Positions 9,306-18,424 of a stretch of 64,000 nucleotides of DNA are shown here, in pieces. Position 1 is the stretch's first letter. Every line of letters begins with the position of its first letter. The position numbers and the translations under genes were made by a program. The DNA is from Pseudarthrobacter defluvii (GTDB taxonomy: Bacteria; Actinomycetota; Actinomycetes; Actinomycetales; Micrococcaceae), in assembly GCF_030816725.1 (NCBI RefSeq), contig NZ_JAUSYG010000001.1:1116001-1180000 (forward strand), written 5' to 3'. The notes under the pieces are model-generated. The model did no database searches. It was given only the letters and a program-made list of their open reading frames with translations, and was not told the DNA's origin.

Positions 9306-10018
9306 CCGAAGCAAACAAGGAAAAGGACACTGTGTCTGCAGATCAGAAGGCGCCCGAAGCCGCAGCTGCTGAGACCACTGCCCCCGCTGCCGAGGACCGC
9401 CGTGGTGGCGCCCGTCGCGGCGAGCGTGGCGACCGCGGCCAGGGCCGTGGCGACCGCGGTGGCCGTGGCGGCCGCGACGGTGGCCGTGAAGCCGAAAAGA
9501 ACCAGTTCGTAGAGCGCGTTGTCACCATCAACCGCGTTTCCAAGGTGGTCAAGGGTGGTCGTCGCTTCAGCTTCACCGCGCTGGTCGTCGTTGGTGACGG
9601 TAACGGCATGGTCGGCGTGGGCTACGGCAAGGCCAAGGAAGTTCCCGCTGCTATCGCCAAGGGCGTTGAAGAGGCCAAGAAGTCCTTCTTCCGCGTTCCC
9701 CGCGTTGGCAACACCATCCCGCACCGCGTTCAGGGTGAAGCCGCTGCCGGCGTCGTAATGCTGCGTCCGGCTTCCGCCGGTACCGGTGTTATCGCCGGTG
9801 GTCCGGTCCGTGCAGTACTGGAGTGCGTGGGCATCCACGACATCCTCTCCAAGTCGCTCGGTTCCTCCAACGCCATCAACATCGTTCACGCGACCGTTGA
9901 TGCCCTGAAGCGCCTCGAAGAGCCGGCATCCGTGGCAGCACGCCGCGGCCTGCCGCTGGATGAGGTTGCCCCGGCGGCACTGGTGAAGGCTCTCCTCGCC
10001 CCGAAGGCAGGTGTCTAG
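9302..10018 (+). CDS. rpsE: 30S ribosomal protein S5 with RGG-type N-terminal extension
   Basis: 238 residues if started at the GTG overlapping the rplR stop. An in-frame GTG at 9332, preceded by AAGGAAAAGGA, has the better ribosome binding site and may be the real start (228 residues). Before the S5 core ([40 protein letters not shown]) lies an extension of about 60 residues: Ala-rich, then Arg/Gly repeats ([20 protein letters not shown]) resembling an RGG RNA-binding box. S5 acts in decoding fidelity and forms part of the mRNA entry channel. Confidence 0.95.
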   Translation: MTEANKEKDTVSADQKAPEAAAAETTAPAAEDRRGGARRGERGDRGQGRGDRGGRGGRDGGREAEKNQFVERVVTINRVSKVVKGGRRFSFTALVVVGDGNGMVGVGYGKAKEVPAAIAKGVEEAKKSFFRVPRVGNTIPHRVQGEAAAGVVMLRPASAGTGVIAGGPVRAVLECVGIHDILSKSLGSSNAINIVHATVDALKRLEEPASVAARRGLPLDEVAPAALVKALLAPKAGV

Positions 10019-10020
10019 TC

Positions 10021-10227
10021 ATGGCTAAGAACCTGGTCCCCTCCGACGCTCAGTTGGAGATCACTCAGATCAAGTCCGCCATTGGCGGCAAGCAGAACCA
10101 GCGCGACACCCTGCGGTCCCTCGGCCTGAAGCGGATCGGACACACCGTTGTCCGCACCGCCGACGCCGTGACCGTTGGAATGCTCAACACGGTTCCGCAC
10201 CTGGTAAAGGTAGAGGAGGCGAAGTAA
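10021..10227 (+). CDS. rpmD: 50S ribosomal protein L30
   Basis: 68 residues, normal for L30. Core: [55 protein letters not shown]30 lies on the solvent side of the 50S. It begins 2 bp after rpsE and its stop codon abuts the rplO ATG; AGAGGAGG at its 3' end is the rplO ribosome binding site. Confidence 0.96.
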   Translation: MAKNLVPSDAQLEITQIKSAIGGKQNQRDTLRSLGLKRIGHTVVRTADAVTVGMLNTVPHLVKVEEAK

Positions 10228-10713
10228 ATGGCAGAGAACACTGCTGATAAGGCACAGGCTGCTGAGAAGCAGAACGCCCTGAAGGTTCACCACCTGCGTC
10301 CCGCTCCGGGTGCCAAGACCGCCAAGACCCGTGTGGGTCGTGGTGAGGCATCCAAGGGTAAGACCGCCGGCCGCGGTACCAAGGGTACGGCTGCCCGCTA
10401 CCAGGTGAAGGCTGGCTTTGCCGGCGGCCAGCTGCCGCTGCACATGCGCCTGCCGAAGCTGCGTGGCTTCAAAAACCCGTTCCGGGTTGAGTTCCAGGTT
10501 GTAAACCTGGACAAGCTCAACGAGCTGTTCCCGGAAGGTGGCGCAGTCACCGTGGAGAACCTGGTCGAAAAGGGTGCCGTTCGCAAGAACCAGCCCGTCA
10601 AGGTGCTGGGCACCGGCGACATCACCGTCAAGGTTGACGTCACGGCCCACGCATTCTCGGCCAGCGCCGCTGAAAAGATTGCTGCAGCAGGCGGAAGCAC
10701 CACCGCCCTGTAA
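10228..10713 (+). CDS. rplO: 50S ribosomal protein L15
   Basis: 161 residues. After an Ala-rich N-terminal extension of about 18 residues comes the L15 core [20 protein letters not shown], the Gly-rich [20 protein letters not shown] and [13 protein letters not shown]15 is a late 50S assembly protein. It is the last ribosomal gene of the spc operon; a strong terminator follows, which separates it from secY although secY lies in the same operon in many bacteria. Confidence 0.96.
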   Translation: MAENTADKAQAAEKQNALKVHHLRPAPGAKTAKTRVGRGEASKGKTAGRGTKGTAARYQVKAGFAGGQLPLHMRLPKLRGFKNPFRVEFQVVNLDKLNELFPEGGAVTVENLVEKGAVRKNQPVKVLGTGDITVKVDVTAHAFSASAAEKIAAAGGSTTAL

Positions 10714-10733
10714 GGGACGGCGCCAGCTGTTGA

Positions 10734-10778
10734 ACTCCCGGTATCCGTAGGCTTTGGCCTCGGATGCCGGGAGTTTTT
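10734..10778 (+). terminator. Intrinsic terminator after rplO
   Basis: Near-perfect 14-bp arms (10734-10747 and 10761-10774; ACTCCCGG at the base) with a 13-nt loop are followed by a run of five T. This is a textbook Rho-independent terminator and it isolates secY from the spc operon. Confidence 0.88.
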
Positions 10779-10832
10779 CATATCCGCCGGGCGAATTTTT
10801 TCCGCCACCCGGCGCAGGTGCGCCACCGCGGA

Positions 10833-10863
10833 TTGTTCGCATGGCGCATGGAACCGTTAGACT
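10833..10863 (+). promoter_or_regulatory. Candidate secY promoter
   Basis: TTGTTC (10833-10838) and TAGACT (10858-10863) are 19 bp apart, or 18 if TTAGAC is taken as the -10. Transcription would begin near 10870, just past the ATG at 10867. That supports the TTG at 10924 as the secY start. Confidence 0.45.
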
Positions 10864-10923
10864 CGGATGTCGGGATCTATCGGTTCCCCTCACCCCACTC
10901 TTATTGACACCACAGGAGGACGC

Positions 10924-12234
10924 TTGCTTAGCGCATTTGGCCGGGCCTTTCGCACGCCTGATCTGCGACGCAAGTTGTTGTTCACGCTGGGAATCATCAC
11001 CATCTTCCGCTTGGGTGCTTTCATTCCCTCGCCCGGTGTGAACTACCAGAATGTCCAGCAATGCTTGCAGAACGGTCAGACCGCCGGCGGGTTGTACCAG
11101 CTCGTAAACCTCTTCAGCGGCGGCGCGTTGCTCCAGGTGTCCATCTTCGCCCTGGGCATCATGCCCTACATCACGGCAAGCATCATCGTGCAGCTGCTCC
11201 GGGTGGTTATTCCCCGTTTCCAGCAGCTCTACGAAGAGGGCGCGTCCGGCCAGTCCAAGCTGACCCAGTACACGCGTTACCTCACCATTGCCCTGGGCCT
11301 GCTCAACGCCACCACCCTGGTGTCCCTGGCCCGTTCCGGGCAGCTGCTGCCGGGCTGCCAGCTGCCGGTGATCCCGGACACCAGCATCATCACCACCATC
11401 CTCATCATCATCACGCTCACGGCCGGTACCGGCCTGATCATGTGGATGGGCGAGCTCGTCACGGAGAAGGGCGTGGGCAACGGCATGTCGCTGCTCATCT
11501 TCACCTCCATCGCCGCGCAGTTCCCCACGTCGCTGGGTGCAATCTGGACCTCGCAGGGCCCCGGGACCTTCTTCATCGTCCTGGCAGTTGGCCTGCTCAC
11601 CGTCGCGCTGGTGGTTTTCGTGGAACAGTCCCAGCGGCGCGTTCCGGTCCAGTACGCCAAGCGGATGATCGGCCGGCGAACTGTTGGCGGCACCAGCACC
11701 TACATTCCCATCAAGGTGAACATGGCCGGTGTCATCCCGGTGATCTTCGCTTCGTCCATGCTCTACATTCCCGGGTTGATCGCGCAGTTCAACCAGCCCC
11801 GGAACGGCGAGCCCATCCAGCCGTGGGTTGAGTGGATCAACAACAACCTGACCCGCGGTGACCACCCGATCTACATGGCGGTTTACTTCCTCCTGATCGT
11901 GTTCTTTACCTACTTCTACGTCGCGATTACCTTCAACCCTGAAGAAGTCTCGGACAACATGAAGAAGTACGGCGGCTTCATTCCAGGTATCCGCGCCGGC
12001 CGACCGACCGCTGATTACCTGCAGTACGTGCTTTCACGGATCACCCTGCCCGGCGCCCTCTACCTGGGCTTCGTGGCACTGATTCCGCTGGTGGCACTGG
12101 TACTGATCAACGCAAACCAGAACTTCCCGTTCGGTGGCACCTCGATCCTGATCATGGTGGGCGTTGGTTTGGAGACCGTAAAGCAGATTGATGCGCAGCT
12201 ACAACAACGTCACTACGAAGGGCTTTTGCGATGA
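10924..12234 (+). CDS. secY: Preprotein translocase subunit SecY
   Basis: 436 residues from a TTG at 10924, which has AGGAGG four bases upstream; an in-frame ATG at 10867 lacks a ribosome binding site and lies about where transcription should begin. SecY is the channel pore of the Sec system. The protein opens MLSAFGRAFRTPDLRRKLLF and has ten hydrophobic segments, with GRRTVGGTSTYIPIKVNMAG before TM7 and FNPEEVSDNMKKYGGFIPGI in the cytosolic loop that binds ribosomes and SecA. Its stop overlaps the adk ATG. Confidence 0.96.
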   Translation: MLSAFGRAFRTPDLRRKLLFTLGIITIFRLGAFIPSPGVNYQNVQQCLQNGQTAGGLYQLVNLFSGGALLQVSIFALGIMPYITASIIVQLLRVVIPRFQQLYEEGASGQSKLTQYTRYLTIALGLLNATTLVSLARSGQLLPGCQLPVIPDTSIITTILIIITLTAGTGLIMWMGELVTEKGVGNGMSLLIFTSIAAQFPTSLGAIWTSQGPGTFFIVLAVGLLTVALVVFVEQSQRRVPVQYAKRMIGRRTVGGTSTYIPIKVNMAGVIPVIFASSMLYIPGLIAQFNQPRNGEPIQPWVEWINNNLTRGDHPIYMAVYFLLIVFFTYFYVAITFNPEEVSDNMKKYGGFIPGIRAGRPTADYLQYVLSRITLPGALYLGFVALIPLVALVLINANQNFPFGGTSILIMVGVGLETVKQIDAQLQQRHYEGLLR

Positions 12235-12809
12235 CGAGAATGCTGATTATTGGACCTCCCGGTTCCGGAAAAGGAACGCAGGCGGAGCGGATTTCAGAAC
12301 GCCTCGGCGTTGTGGCCATCTCCACCGGCGACATCTTCCGTGCCAACGTGAAGGGCGAAACGCCGCTGGGCCTCGAGGCCAAGAAGTACATGGACAACGG
12401 CGACTTCGTTCCGGACAGCGTGACCAACAAAATGGTCCGCGACCGCCTTGGCGAGTCCGACGTCGACGCCGGTTTCCTGCTGGACGGCTACCCGCGCACC
12501 ACCGCGCAGGTGGATTACCTTGACGAGATCCTCGCCGACGGCGACGAGAAGCTCGACGTGGTCCTCCAGCTGACCGCCGACGACGAGGAACTGGTGCACC
12601 GCCTCCTGGGCCGGGCCAAGGAAACGGGCCGGAGCGACGACAACGAAGCCGTCATCCGCCACCGCCTGGATCTCTACCACGAGCAGACCGAAGCAGTGGT
12701 GTCGAAGTACGCCGAGCGCGGCATCCTCACCCAGGTCGACGGGATCGGCCCCATCGACGAAGTCACAAACCGCGTGATGCAGGCCATCAAGGCCGCACAG
12801 GCAGCCTGA
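12231..12809 (+). CDS. adk: Adenylate kinase
   Basis: 192 residues. The P-loop GPPGSGKGTQAERIS at residues 7-21, the AMP-binding ISTGDIFRANV, and LLDGYPRT are all clear. It interconverts ATP + AMP and 2 ADP in the cytosol. The length indicates the short form, without the zinc-binding lid of Bacillus-type enzymes. The ATG overlaps the secY stop (ATGA), a conserved pairing. A perfect hairpin lies before map. Confidence 0.96.
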   Translation: MTRMLIIGPPGSGKGTQAERISERLGVVAISTGDIFRANVKGETPLGLEAKKYMDNGDFVPDSVTNKMVRDRLGESDVDAGFLLDGYPRTTAQVDYLDEILADGDEKLDVVLQLTADDEELVHRLLGRAKETGRSDDNEAVIRHRLDLYHEQTEAVVSKYAERGILTQVDGIGPIDEVTNRVMQAIKAAQAA

Positions 12810-12830
12810 CCAAGGGCGCCCCGGTTTCTC

Positions 12831-12861
12831 GAGGCTCCTCCCGGCATCCGGGAGGAGCCTC
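12831..12861 (+). terminator. Perfect hairpin between adk and map
   Basis: A 14-bp perfect stem (12831-12844 with 12848-12861, GAGGCTCC at the base) has a 3-nt loop but no T-run afterwards; it ends 9 bp before the map ribosome binding site. It may be a processing or attenuation element, or a weak terminator. Confidence 0.45.
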
Positions 12862-12882
12862 AGCCATTTGAAAGGAAACACC

Positions 12883-13710
12883 ATGGCCTTCGGCCAGCCC
12901 CGCATCGAATTCAAGAACAACGCCCAGATGCGCACCATGCACGAGGCAGGACTGGTCCTCAGCCGCGCTTTGGACGCCGCCGTTGCCGCCGCGGTGCCGG
13001 GGGTCACCACCAAGGATTTGGACGACGTCTTCGCCGCCGTCCTCAACGAGGCAGGCGCCAAGTCCAACTTCCTGGGCTACCACGGCTTCCCGGCCACCAT
13101 CTGCACCTCCGTCAATGAGGAAGTGGTGCACGGCATTCCCGGCAGCCGGGTCCTGCAGGACGGGGACATCATCTCCATCGACGGCGGAGCGATCGTCGAC
13201 GGCTGGCACTCCGACTCGGCCCGCACCGTGATCGTGGGCAGCGCGGATCCGGAGGACCAGCGGCTCTCCGACGTCACCCACGCAGCCATGTGGCGGGGAA
13301 TCGCCGCGCTTGCCACCGGCTCGCACGTGGGCGACGTCGGCGCGGCCATCGACGACTACGTATCGTCCGTCCCCGGCAAACCGCTGGGCATCCTGGAGGA
13401 CTACGTGGGCCACGGCATCGGCTCCGAGATGCATATGGCGCCGGACGTCCTGAACTACCGCACCAACCACCGCGGCCCCAAGATCAAGCCGGGCCTCTGC
13501 CTCGCCATTGAACCCATGCTGGTCCGCGGCGGCATCGAGACCGCGGTCCTCGAGGATGACTGGACCGTGGTGACCACCGACGGCAAGCGCTCCTGCCAGT
13601 GGGAGCATTCCGTGGCGGTGCACGAGAAGGGCATCTGGGTGCTTTCAGCGCCCGACGGCGGTGCGGAGCACCTGGTGCCCCTGGGCGTCACCCCCGTGCC
13701 GATCCCCTAG
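12883..13710 (+). CDS. map: Methionine aminopeptidase, type I
   Basis: 275 residues from the ATG at 12883, which has GAAAGGA seven bases upstream; a TTG at 12868 in frame is less likely because that ribosome binding site lies downstream of it. The enzyme removes the N-terminal Met from new proteins. Metal ligands appear in order: the Asp of SIDGGAIVDGWHSDSARTV (two Asp), the His of GHGIGSEMH, the Glu of AIEPMLV and the Glu of WEHSVAV. HGFPATICTSVNEEVVHGIP is the substrate-pocket segment. A strong terminator follows. Confidence 0.94.
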   Translation: MAFGQPRIEFKNNAQMRTMHEAGLVLSRALDAAVAAAVPGVTTKDLDDVFAAVLNEAGAKSNFLGYHGFPATICTSVNEEVVHGIPGSRVLQDGDIISIDGGAIVDGWHSDSARTVIVGSADPEDQRLSDVTHAAMWRGIAALATGSHVGDVGAAIDDYVSSVPGKPLGILEDYVGHGIGSEMHMAPDVLNYRTNHRGPKIKPGLCLAIEPMLVRGGIETAVLEDDWTVVTTDGKRSCQWEHSVAVHEKGIWVLSAPDGGAEHLVPLGVTPVPIP

Positions 13711-13737
13711 GGGACGCGCACTTCGCCCGCGATGCAG

Positions 13738-13779
13738 AAAATCCCTGTCGACCCCGAAAAAAGGGTCGGCAGGGATTTT
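13738..13779. terminator. Bidirectional terminator between map and the ABC substrate-binding gene
   Basis: AAAATCCCTG at 13738 pairs with CAGGGATTTT ending at 13779; the stem continues through CGACCC/GGGTCG around a loop of A residues. A-run before and T-run after make it work on both strands, serving the convergent map and ABC operons. Confidence 0.9.
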
Positions 13780-13801
13780 GCGCGTTATCAGGGCTTTAGC
13801 G

Positions 13802-15151
13802 CTACGACTTCAGCTTCGGCTTCACGTCGCGCTCGTAGATGCTCTGCAGCGTGTTCTTCAGGTCCGTCATGGTGGACTTGACGTCGCCCTGCTGGGTGAG
13901 GATCTTCGCGGCCGCCTTTGCCATCTCCTGGTCAGCACCCGGCAGGAACACGCGGGCGTTGTCCTGGACCTTGGTCACTGCCAGCTGGTCCACTGCAGTC
14001 TGGATCTGCGGTGTCTTGGCCAGGACGGCTTTCATGTCGGCGGACTTCCTGGTGGGCATATAGCCGGTGGCGGCCGAGAACTCGGCGGTGCTCTCCGGCT
14101 GGGTAACGAAATCGAGGAACATCCCGGCGGCCAGCTGTTCCTCTTTGGTGATCCCGCTGGGGATGCCCAGGCCTGCGCCGCCCGTGGGGCAGACGTTGGT
14201 GGTTTCCTTGGGGCCACCCGGCAGGAAGCCGACACCGACGTTGAACTTGGCCGATTTCAGGATCCCCAACAGCGAACCGGTGGAGGCGATGGTGGCGGAG
14301 GTCAAGCCGGCCGAGAAATCATCGGCTGCTTCCTTGGAGGAGACGCCCGCCCACTTGTCCTTGTAGATCGAATCCTGGGCCCACTGCAGTGCCGCCACCG
14401 ATTCTGGGGAGTCGCAGGTGACGTCCCATTCCTTGGACCAGCCGCCGCCCCAGCCCCACAGCATGTTCTGCAGCGTCCAGCCCGCGTACCCGGCCAGTGC
14501 GGGATAGATGTAGGCGTACTGCGCCCCGGAGCTTGCCTTCAGCTTGGGTGCCCACTCGCCGAATTCCTGCCAGGTCTTGGGAGCACGGTCGGGGATCCCC
14601 GCTGCCGCGAAGTGGTCCTTGTTGTAATAGAACAGCGGCGTTGACCGGCCGTAGGGGAGCGCCCACTGCTTACCGTCGTACTTGTAGTCATTGACCAGTG
14701 ACTGCTGGAAGTCGTCCATCTTCATGTTCAGCTGCTTGGTAAGGCTGTCCACGGGGATGATGCTGCCGTTGGTGTAGTAGCGGAACCACCACACATCCGA
14801 GAGGACCACCACGCCCGGAAGGCCGGACTTGGCAGCCTGCGCCGTCTGGAATTTCTGCGCGATTTCCTCGTAGTTGGCCCCGGCCGTCACCAGGTTGACG
14901 GTGATGCCCGGATTCTTGGCCTGGAACTTCTCGATCAGGCTCTTCTCGACCTCCTGCGACTGGCCGGGGTGGCTGGACCAGAAGTCGATCTTGGCCGCCG
15001 GCTTCACGCCATTGAAGTCGATATCGGCCGCCTGCGAGGTGGCCTGCCCGCCGCCGGTTGTGGAGGGTCCGCCGCATGCGGCCAGGGCAGCGGCGGAGGC
15101 GGTAACCCCTGCCAGGCCCAGGAAATGCCTCCGGTCCAGGTGAAGTGTCAT
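13802..15151 (-). CDS. ABC transporter substrate-binding lipoprotein, family 1 (sugar type)
   Basis: 449 residues. The N-terminus has a twin-arginine-like DRRHFLGLAG followed by a lipobox LAAC, so it is probably a Tat-exported lipoprotein anchored outside the membrane. The mature part looks like an extracellular solute-binding protein family 1 member (KIDFWSSHPGQ near residue 53, WALPYGRSTPLFYYNKD, YMPTRKSADM near the C-terminus), as in disaccharide, oligosaccharide or glycerol-3-phosphate importers. AAAGGA precedes the ATG. It is the third gene of its operon, after two permeases, and shares a terminator with map. No ATPase gene is adjacent, so a shared MsiK-like ATPase is likely. Confidence 0.88.
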   Translation of the reverse strand: MTLHLDRRHFLGLAGVTASAAALAACGGPSTTGGGQATSQAADIDFNGVKPAAKIDFWSSHPGQSQEVEKSLIEKFQAKNPGITVNLVTAGANYEEIAQKFQTAQAAKSGLPGVVVLSDVWWFRYYTNGSIIPVDSLTKQLNMKMDDFQQSLVNDYKYDGKQWALPYGRSTPLFYYNKDHFAAAGIPDRAPKTWQEFGEWAPKLKASSGAQYAYIYPALAGYAGWTLQNMLWGWGGGWSKEWDVTCDSPESVAALQWAQDSIYKDKWAGVSSKEAADDFSAGLTSATIASTGSLLGILKSAKFNVGVGFLPGGPKETTNVCPTGGAGLGIPSGITKEEQLAAGMFLDFVTQPESTAEFSAATGYMPTRKSADMKAVLAKTPQIQTAVDQLAVTKVQDNARVFLPGADQEMAKAAAKILTQQGDVKSTMTDLKNTLQSIYERDVKPKLKS

Positions 15152-15227
15152 GACGGTTCCTTTCGGTTGTTGCCGGTGGAAGGGTGGGAGTACTGGAAGG
15201 TTGGGAAGTACGACGGCGGCCGGCGGC

Positions 15228-16148
15228 TTAGCCGGTCACGCTGCCTTGGGTGAGGCCCGCCACGATGTAACGCTGCAGGGCCGCGAAGATGATCAGGATG
15301 GGGACGATGACCAGGACTGCGCCGGCCATGAGGACGCCCCATCCGGCGGCGTTGCTCTCGTTGTTCTGCAGCAGCGTGAGCCCCACCGGAAGGGTCATGG
15401 TTTCCGGCCGGTCCGTGATGATCAGCGGCCAGATGTAGTCGTTCCATTCGGTCACGATGGTCACCAGCGCCACGGTGGCGATGGACGGGACCGAGACGGG
15501 GACCACGATCTGCCACAACCGCCGCCAGTGGCCGGCCCCGTCCATCTCCGCGGACTCCAGGATCGACGCCGGCAGGGTGCGGAAGTGCTGGCGCAACAGA
15601 AAGGTGCCGAACGCGGTGCCAAGGCCGGGAAGGATGATGCCCCACAGGGTGTTCTTGCCGCCCATCCCGGCGATCAGGATGAAGTTGGGCAGGATGGACA
15701 CCTGCGGCGGCACCATGAGGGCCACCAGGATGAGCAGGAAGATGAAGTTCCGGAACGGAAAGCGGACAAAGACCAGGGCGTAAGCCGTCAGGATCGCCAG
15801 GAGCACCTTGATGGTGGCACCTGCCAGGGTGACGATGGTGCTGTTCAGGAAGAACCGGCCAAACGGGACCGTGGTCATGGCCGTCCGGTAGTTCTCCAGG
15901 TTGAGGCTCTCCGGCAGGATTTGAAGGTCCGTTGTGACGATTTCGCCGGCCTGTTTGAACGAGCTCAGCACCATCCACAGCAGGGGCAGGAAGACCACAA
16001 GCGTTGCGATGAGCAGCGGCAGGTAACCGCCCACAACGGTCTGGACGAGGTTGCGGCGCGACAACGGACGGTCGCGGTGCAGGCCAGGCTCGGGCGGGGC
16101 GACTGCCGCTGCGGCGGGATCCGGGCTGACCGGTGATAGGGAGGTCAC
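15228..16148 (-). CDS. ABC transporter permease, MalG/UgpE type
   Basis: 306 residues from a GTG overlapping the upstream permease stop in GTGA. Six hydrophobic segments are visible, with the EAA-type loop ILESAEMDGAGHWRRLWQIV (about residues 200-220) that contacts the ATPase. The N-terminal ~25 residues are Pro/Ala-rich. It pairs with the MalF-type permease to form the channel. A gap of 76 bp separates it from the substrate-binding gene, which has its own ribosome binding site. Confidence 0.9.
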   Translation of the reverse strand: MTSLSPVSPDPAAAAVAPPEPGLHRDRPLSRRNLVQTVVGGYLPLLIATLVVFLPLLWMVLSSFKQAGEIVTTDLQILPESLNLENYRTAMTTVPFGRFFLNSTIVTLAGATIKVLLAILTAYALVFVRFPFRNFIFLLILVALMVPPQVSILPNFILIAGMGGKNTLWGIILPGLGTAFGTFLLRQHFRTLPASILESAEMDGAGHWRRLWQIVVPVSVPSIATVALVTIVTEWNDYIWPLIITDRPETMTLPVGLTLLQNNESNAAGWGVLMAGAVLVIVPILIIFAALQRYIVAGLTQGSVTG

Positions 16149-17104
16149 GAGTAGTGCACCTTTCGTTCCACGAACCGCAGCTGGAGCACGGTGATGACCA
16201 GGAGGATGGCGAACAGCACCACGGAGATGGCTGCCGAGTAGCCGGCCCTGTTGTATGCGCCGAACGCCTGCAGGTAGGCCTCGTAGATCAGGGTGCTGGT
16301 GCCGGTGCCCAACGGCGTCATGATCCGGATCAGGTCGAAGGCCTGCAGTGAGCTGAGCATGGTGGTGATCAGCAGGAAGAACGTGGTGGGGGACAGCAGC
16401 GGCAGCGAGATGCTGATGAAGCGGCGGAACCCGTTGGCGCCGTCAAGGGACGCGGCCTCCATGACGTCCTGCGGCAGGGACTGGAGCCCGGCAAGGTACA
16501 CCACGGCGCAGTAGCCCAGGTTCTTCCAGACGTAGACCAGGATCACCATGACCAGCGAGAGCTGGGGATCGTTGATCCACTGCGGGCTTTGCTGTCCCAT
16601 GCCCCGCAGCAGCCAGGCCAGGACGCCGTAGCCGGGGTCGAAAATGAACAGCCACACCAGGCCGACGCCAACACCGGAGAGCACATAGGGGGCAAAGACG
16701 GCGGAGCGGGCGAACGTGGTGCCGCGGACTTTCGCGTTCAGCGCCAAAGCCACCAGCAGGCCCAGCAGCATGGAGCCGCCCACCGTGACAAAAGTGAACA
16801 CGGCGGTGGTCCCCAGGACCTTCGGCGCATCATTGCTGCTGAAGAACGTGACGTAATTGGTGAAGCCCACCACCGTGGCGGAGGGGGAACCCAAGGTCCA
16901 GTCCAGGGTCGAGTAGTAAATATTGCTGAACAGCGGGCGGTAGGTGAAGACGGCGATCAGCACCAGGTTGGGCAACGCCATGGCAAGGAAAACAAAGAAG
17001 TCACGGCGGGTCCTCGCGGTCCACCGCCGCTTTGGTACTTTCGCGGACCGCCCCGAAGGCCCGTTGGGTTTTGCGGAGGGGTGCGGGGCGAGTTGACGGG
17101 TCAT
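16145..17104 (-). CDS. ABC transporter permease, MalF/UgpA type
   Basis: 319 residues. A basic N-terminal stretch (RSAKVPKRRWTARTRRDF) precedes six membrane segments; the EAA loop is VMEAASLDGANGFRRFISIS near residue 215. First gene of the ABC operon. Its ATG has GGGAGAGA upstream. The 216-bp region before it, shared with the divergent peptidase gene, contains GGGACTA(C/T)TA twice (from 17159 and about 17213), possible binding sites for a regulator not encoded here. Confidence 0.9.
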   Translation of the reverse strand: MTRQLAPHPSAKPNGPSGRSAKVPKRRWTARTRRDFFVFLAMALPNLVLIAVFTYRPLFSNIYYSTLDWTLGSPSATVVGFTNYVTFFSSNDAPKVLGTTAVFTFVTVGGSMLLGLLVALALNAKVRGTTFARSAVFAPYVLSGVGVGLVWLFIFDPGYGVLAWLLRGMGQQSPQWINDPQLSLVMVILVYVWKNLGYCAVVYLAGLQSLPQDVMEAASLDGANGFRRFISISLPLLSPTTFFLLITTMLSSLQAFDLIRIMTPLGTGTSTLIYEAYLQAFGAYNRAGYSAAISVVLFAILLVITVLQLRFVERKVHYS

Positions 17105-17320
17105 GCGTGTCTCTCCCGGGTTGGGGAGCCTGCTCGTGGCCGGCCCTGGCTTGATCTAGGGACTACTACACCAGACCGTCAGGGGGCTGAAACCCGCATA
17201 TGCCCTTGTCAGGGGACTATTATCCAAGGCTTCGTCGCCCGTTAACGCTGTGTTGAATGCAGTCTTGCATAAAGTTTGCCGATGCGGCAGGGGCGCGCCT
17301 GCAGAGGGGAGAATAGGGGC

Positions 17321-18253
17321 ATGGGAACCATTACCGCTGTCCCGGGCATCCGCGTGGGCCACGTGCAGAAGAACGGTGACGGCTGGCTGACGGGCGTCAC
17401 CGTGGTCCTGCCCCCGAAAGGCACCGTGGGCTCGGTGGATGTCCAGGGCGGCGGGCCCGCCACCCACGAAACGGACGCCCTTGACCCCACCACGCTGGTC
17501 AGCCACGTCGACGCCGTGGTGCTCACGGGCGGCAGCGCCTACGGGCTGGCCTCCGCGGCCGGCGCCCAGCGCTGGTGCGAGGAAAACGGCCGCGGCTTCG
17601 CCGTCCCCGGGGGAGTAGTGCCCATCGTCCCCGCCGCCGCCATCTTCGACCTGGGCAGGGGCGGCGACTTCTCCGCACGCCCGACGCCGGACATGGGCTA
17701 CGCGGCAACGGCCGCCGCCGCGGCGCAGAAGGAAGGGCACGACGTCGAACGCGGCAACATCGGCGCCGGAACCGGCGCACTCATCGGCCGGGGCCAATAC
17801 AAAGGGGGAGTGGGAACAGCCTCGAGCACCCTGGAGAATGGGGTTGTGGTCGGGGCTCTTGCCATAGTTAACGCCCTGGGGCTCCCGTTTGGCACGACGA
17901 GCCAGCAGGCGGAACCCAGCCACGGCGTCCCCCTTAACACCACTCTTGTTGTCGTGGCCACGAACGCCGTTTTGGATGTGGCCGAGTGCAAGCGGACTGC
18001 CTCGGCCTCCCATGCCGGGATTGCGCGGGCGCTTAATCCCAGCCATACCCTTGCCGACGGGGACACTGTCTTCTGCTTGGCGACTGGGGCCGTGCCACTG
18101 GACCGCTCGGACGAAGCTGCCCGGCAGGTAAGCCTCATCACGCTGCAAAGCGCGGCAGCCGACGTCGTACGCTTGGCCATCCTTGACGGCGTGGCCAGCG
18201 CTGCAGCTGTCACCACTCCCGCAGGTGAATATGGTGCCTACCGCTCCGCGTAA
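17321..18253 (+). CDS. P1 family peptidase (DmpA/NylC-type N-terminal nucleophile hydrolase)
   Basis: 310 residues from the ATG at 17321; GAGGGGAGAAT just upstream can be read either as a ribosome binding site or as a -10 for leaderless mRNA. The family comprises self-cleaving aminopeptidases/amidases. GIRVGHVQ at the start, VVLTGGSAYGLASAAG near residue 67 and GGVVPIVPAAAIFDLG near residue 98 are typical. HGVPLNTTLVVVATNA places the expected autocleavage at Asn206/Thr207, freeing Thr207 as nucleophile. Substrate unknown. It diverges from the sugar ABC operon, and both lie between map and infA where relatives usually have neither. Confidence 0.85.
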   Translation: MGTITAVPGIRVGHVQKNGDGWLTGVTVVLPPKGTVGSVDVQGGGPATHETDALDPTTLVSHVDAVVLTGGSAYGLASAAGAQRWCEENGRGFAVPGGVVPIVPAAAIFDLGRGGDFSARPTPDMGYAATAAAAAQKEGHDVERGNIGAGTGALIGRGQYKGGVGTASSTLENGVVVGALAIVNALGLPFGTTSQQAEPSHGVPLNTTLVVVATNAVLDVAECKRTASASHAGIARALNPSHTLADGDTVFCLATGAVPLDRSDEAARQVSLITLQSAAADVVRLAILDGVASAAAVTTPAGEYGAYRSA

Positions 18254-18268
18254 GCTACTATGGCCGAT

Positions 18269-18297
18269 TTAACTTTTACCGGCTGACGGGGTAGTGT
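18269..18297 (+). promoter_or_regulatory. Candidate infA promoter
   Basis: TTAACT (18269-18274) and TAGTGT (18292-18297) with a 17-bp spacer lie just after the peptidase stop. Transcription from here would give infA a leader of about 120 nt. Confidence 0.5.
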
Positions 18298-18424
18298 TGC
18301 TTGTTGGTTGTCTGGACTGCTACGCCCTTTTGGGCCTGGAGGCGGCAATCGATCCAACAAAAACGTTCGTGGCCATGCCCGGTGCAATCCGGCGGGGCTG
18401 CGGCAACAACAGTTAGCGGAGGGT

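Noticed and set aside
10015-11865. 616-codon minus-strand frame opposite rplO and secY
   Set aside because: Shadow of strongly biased genes, and it crosses a terminator and promoter.
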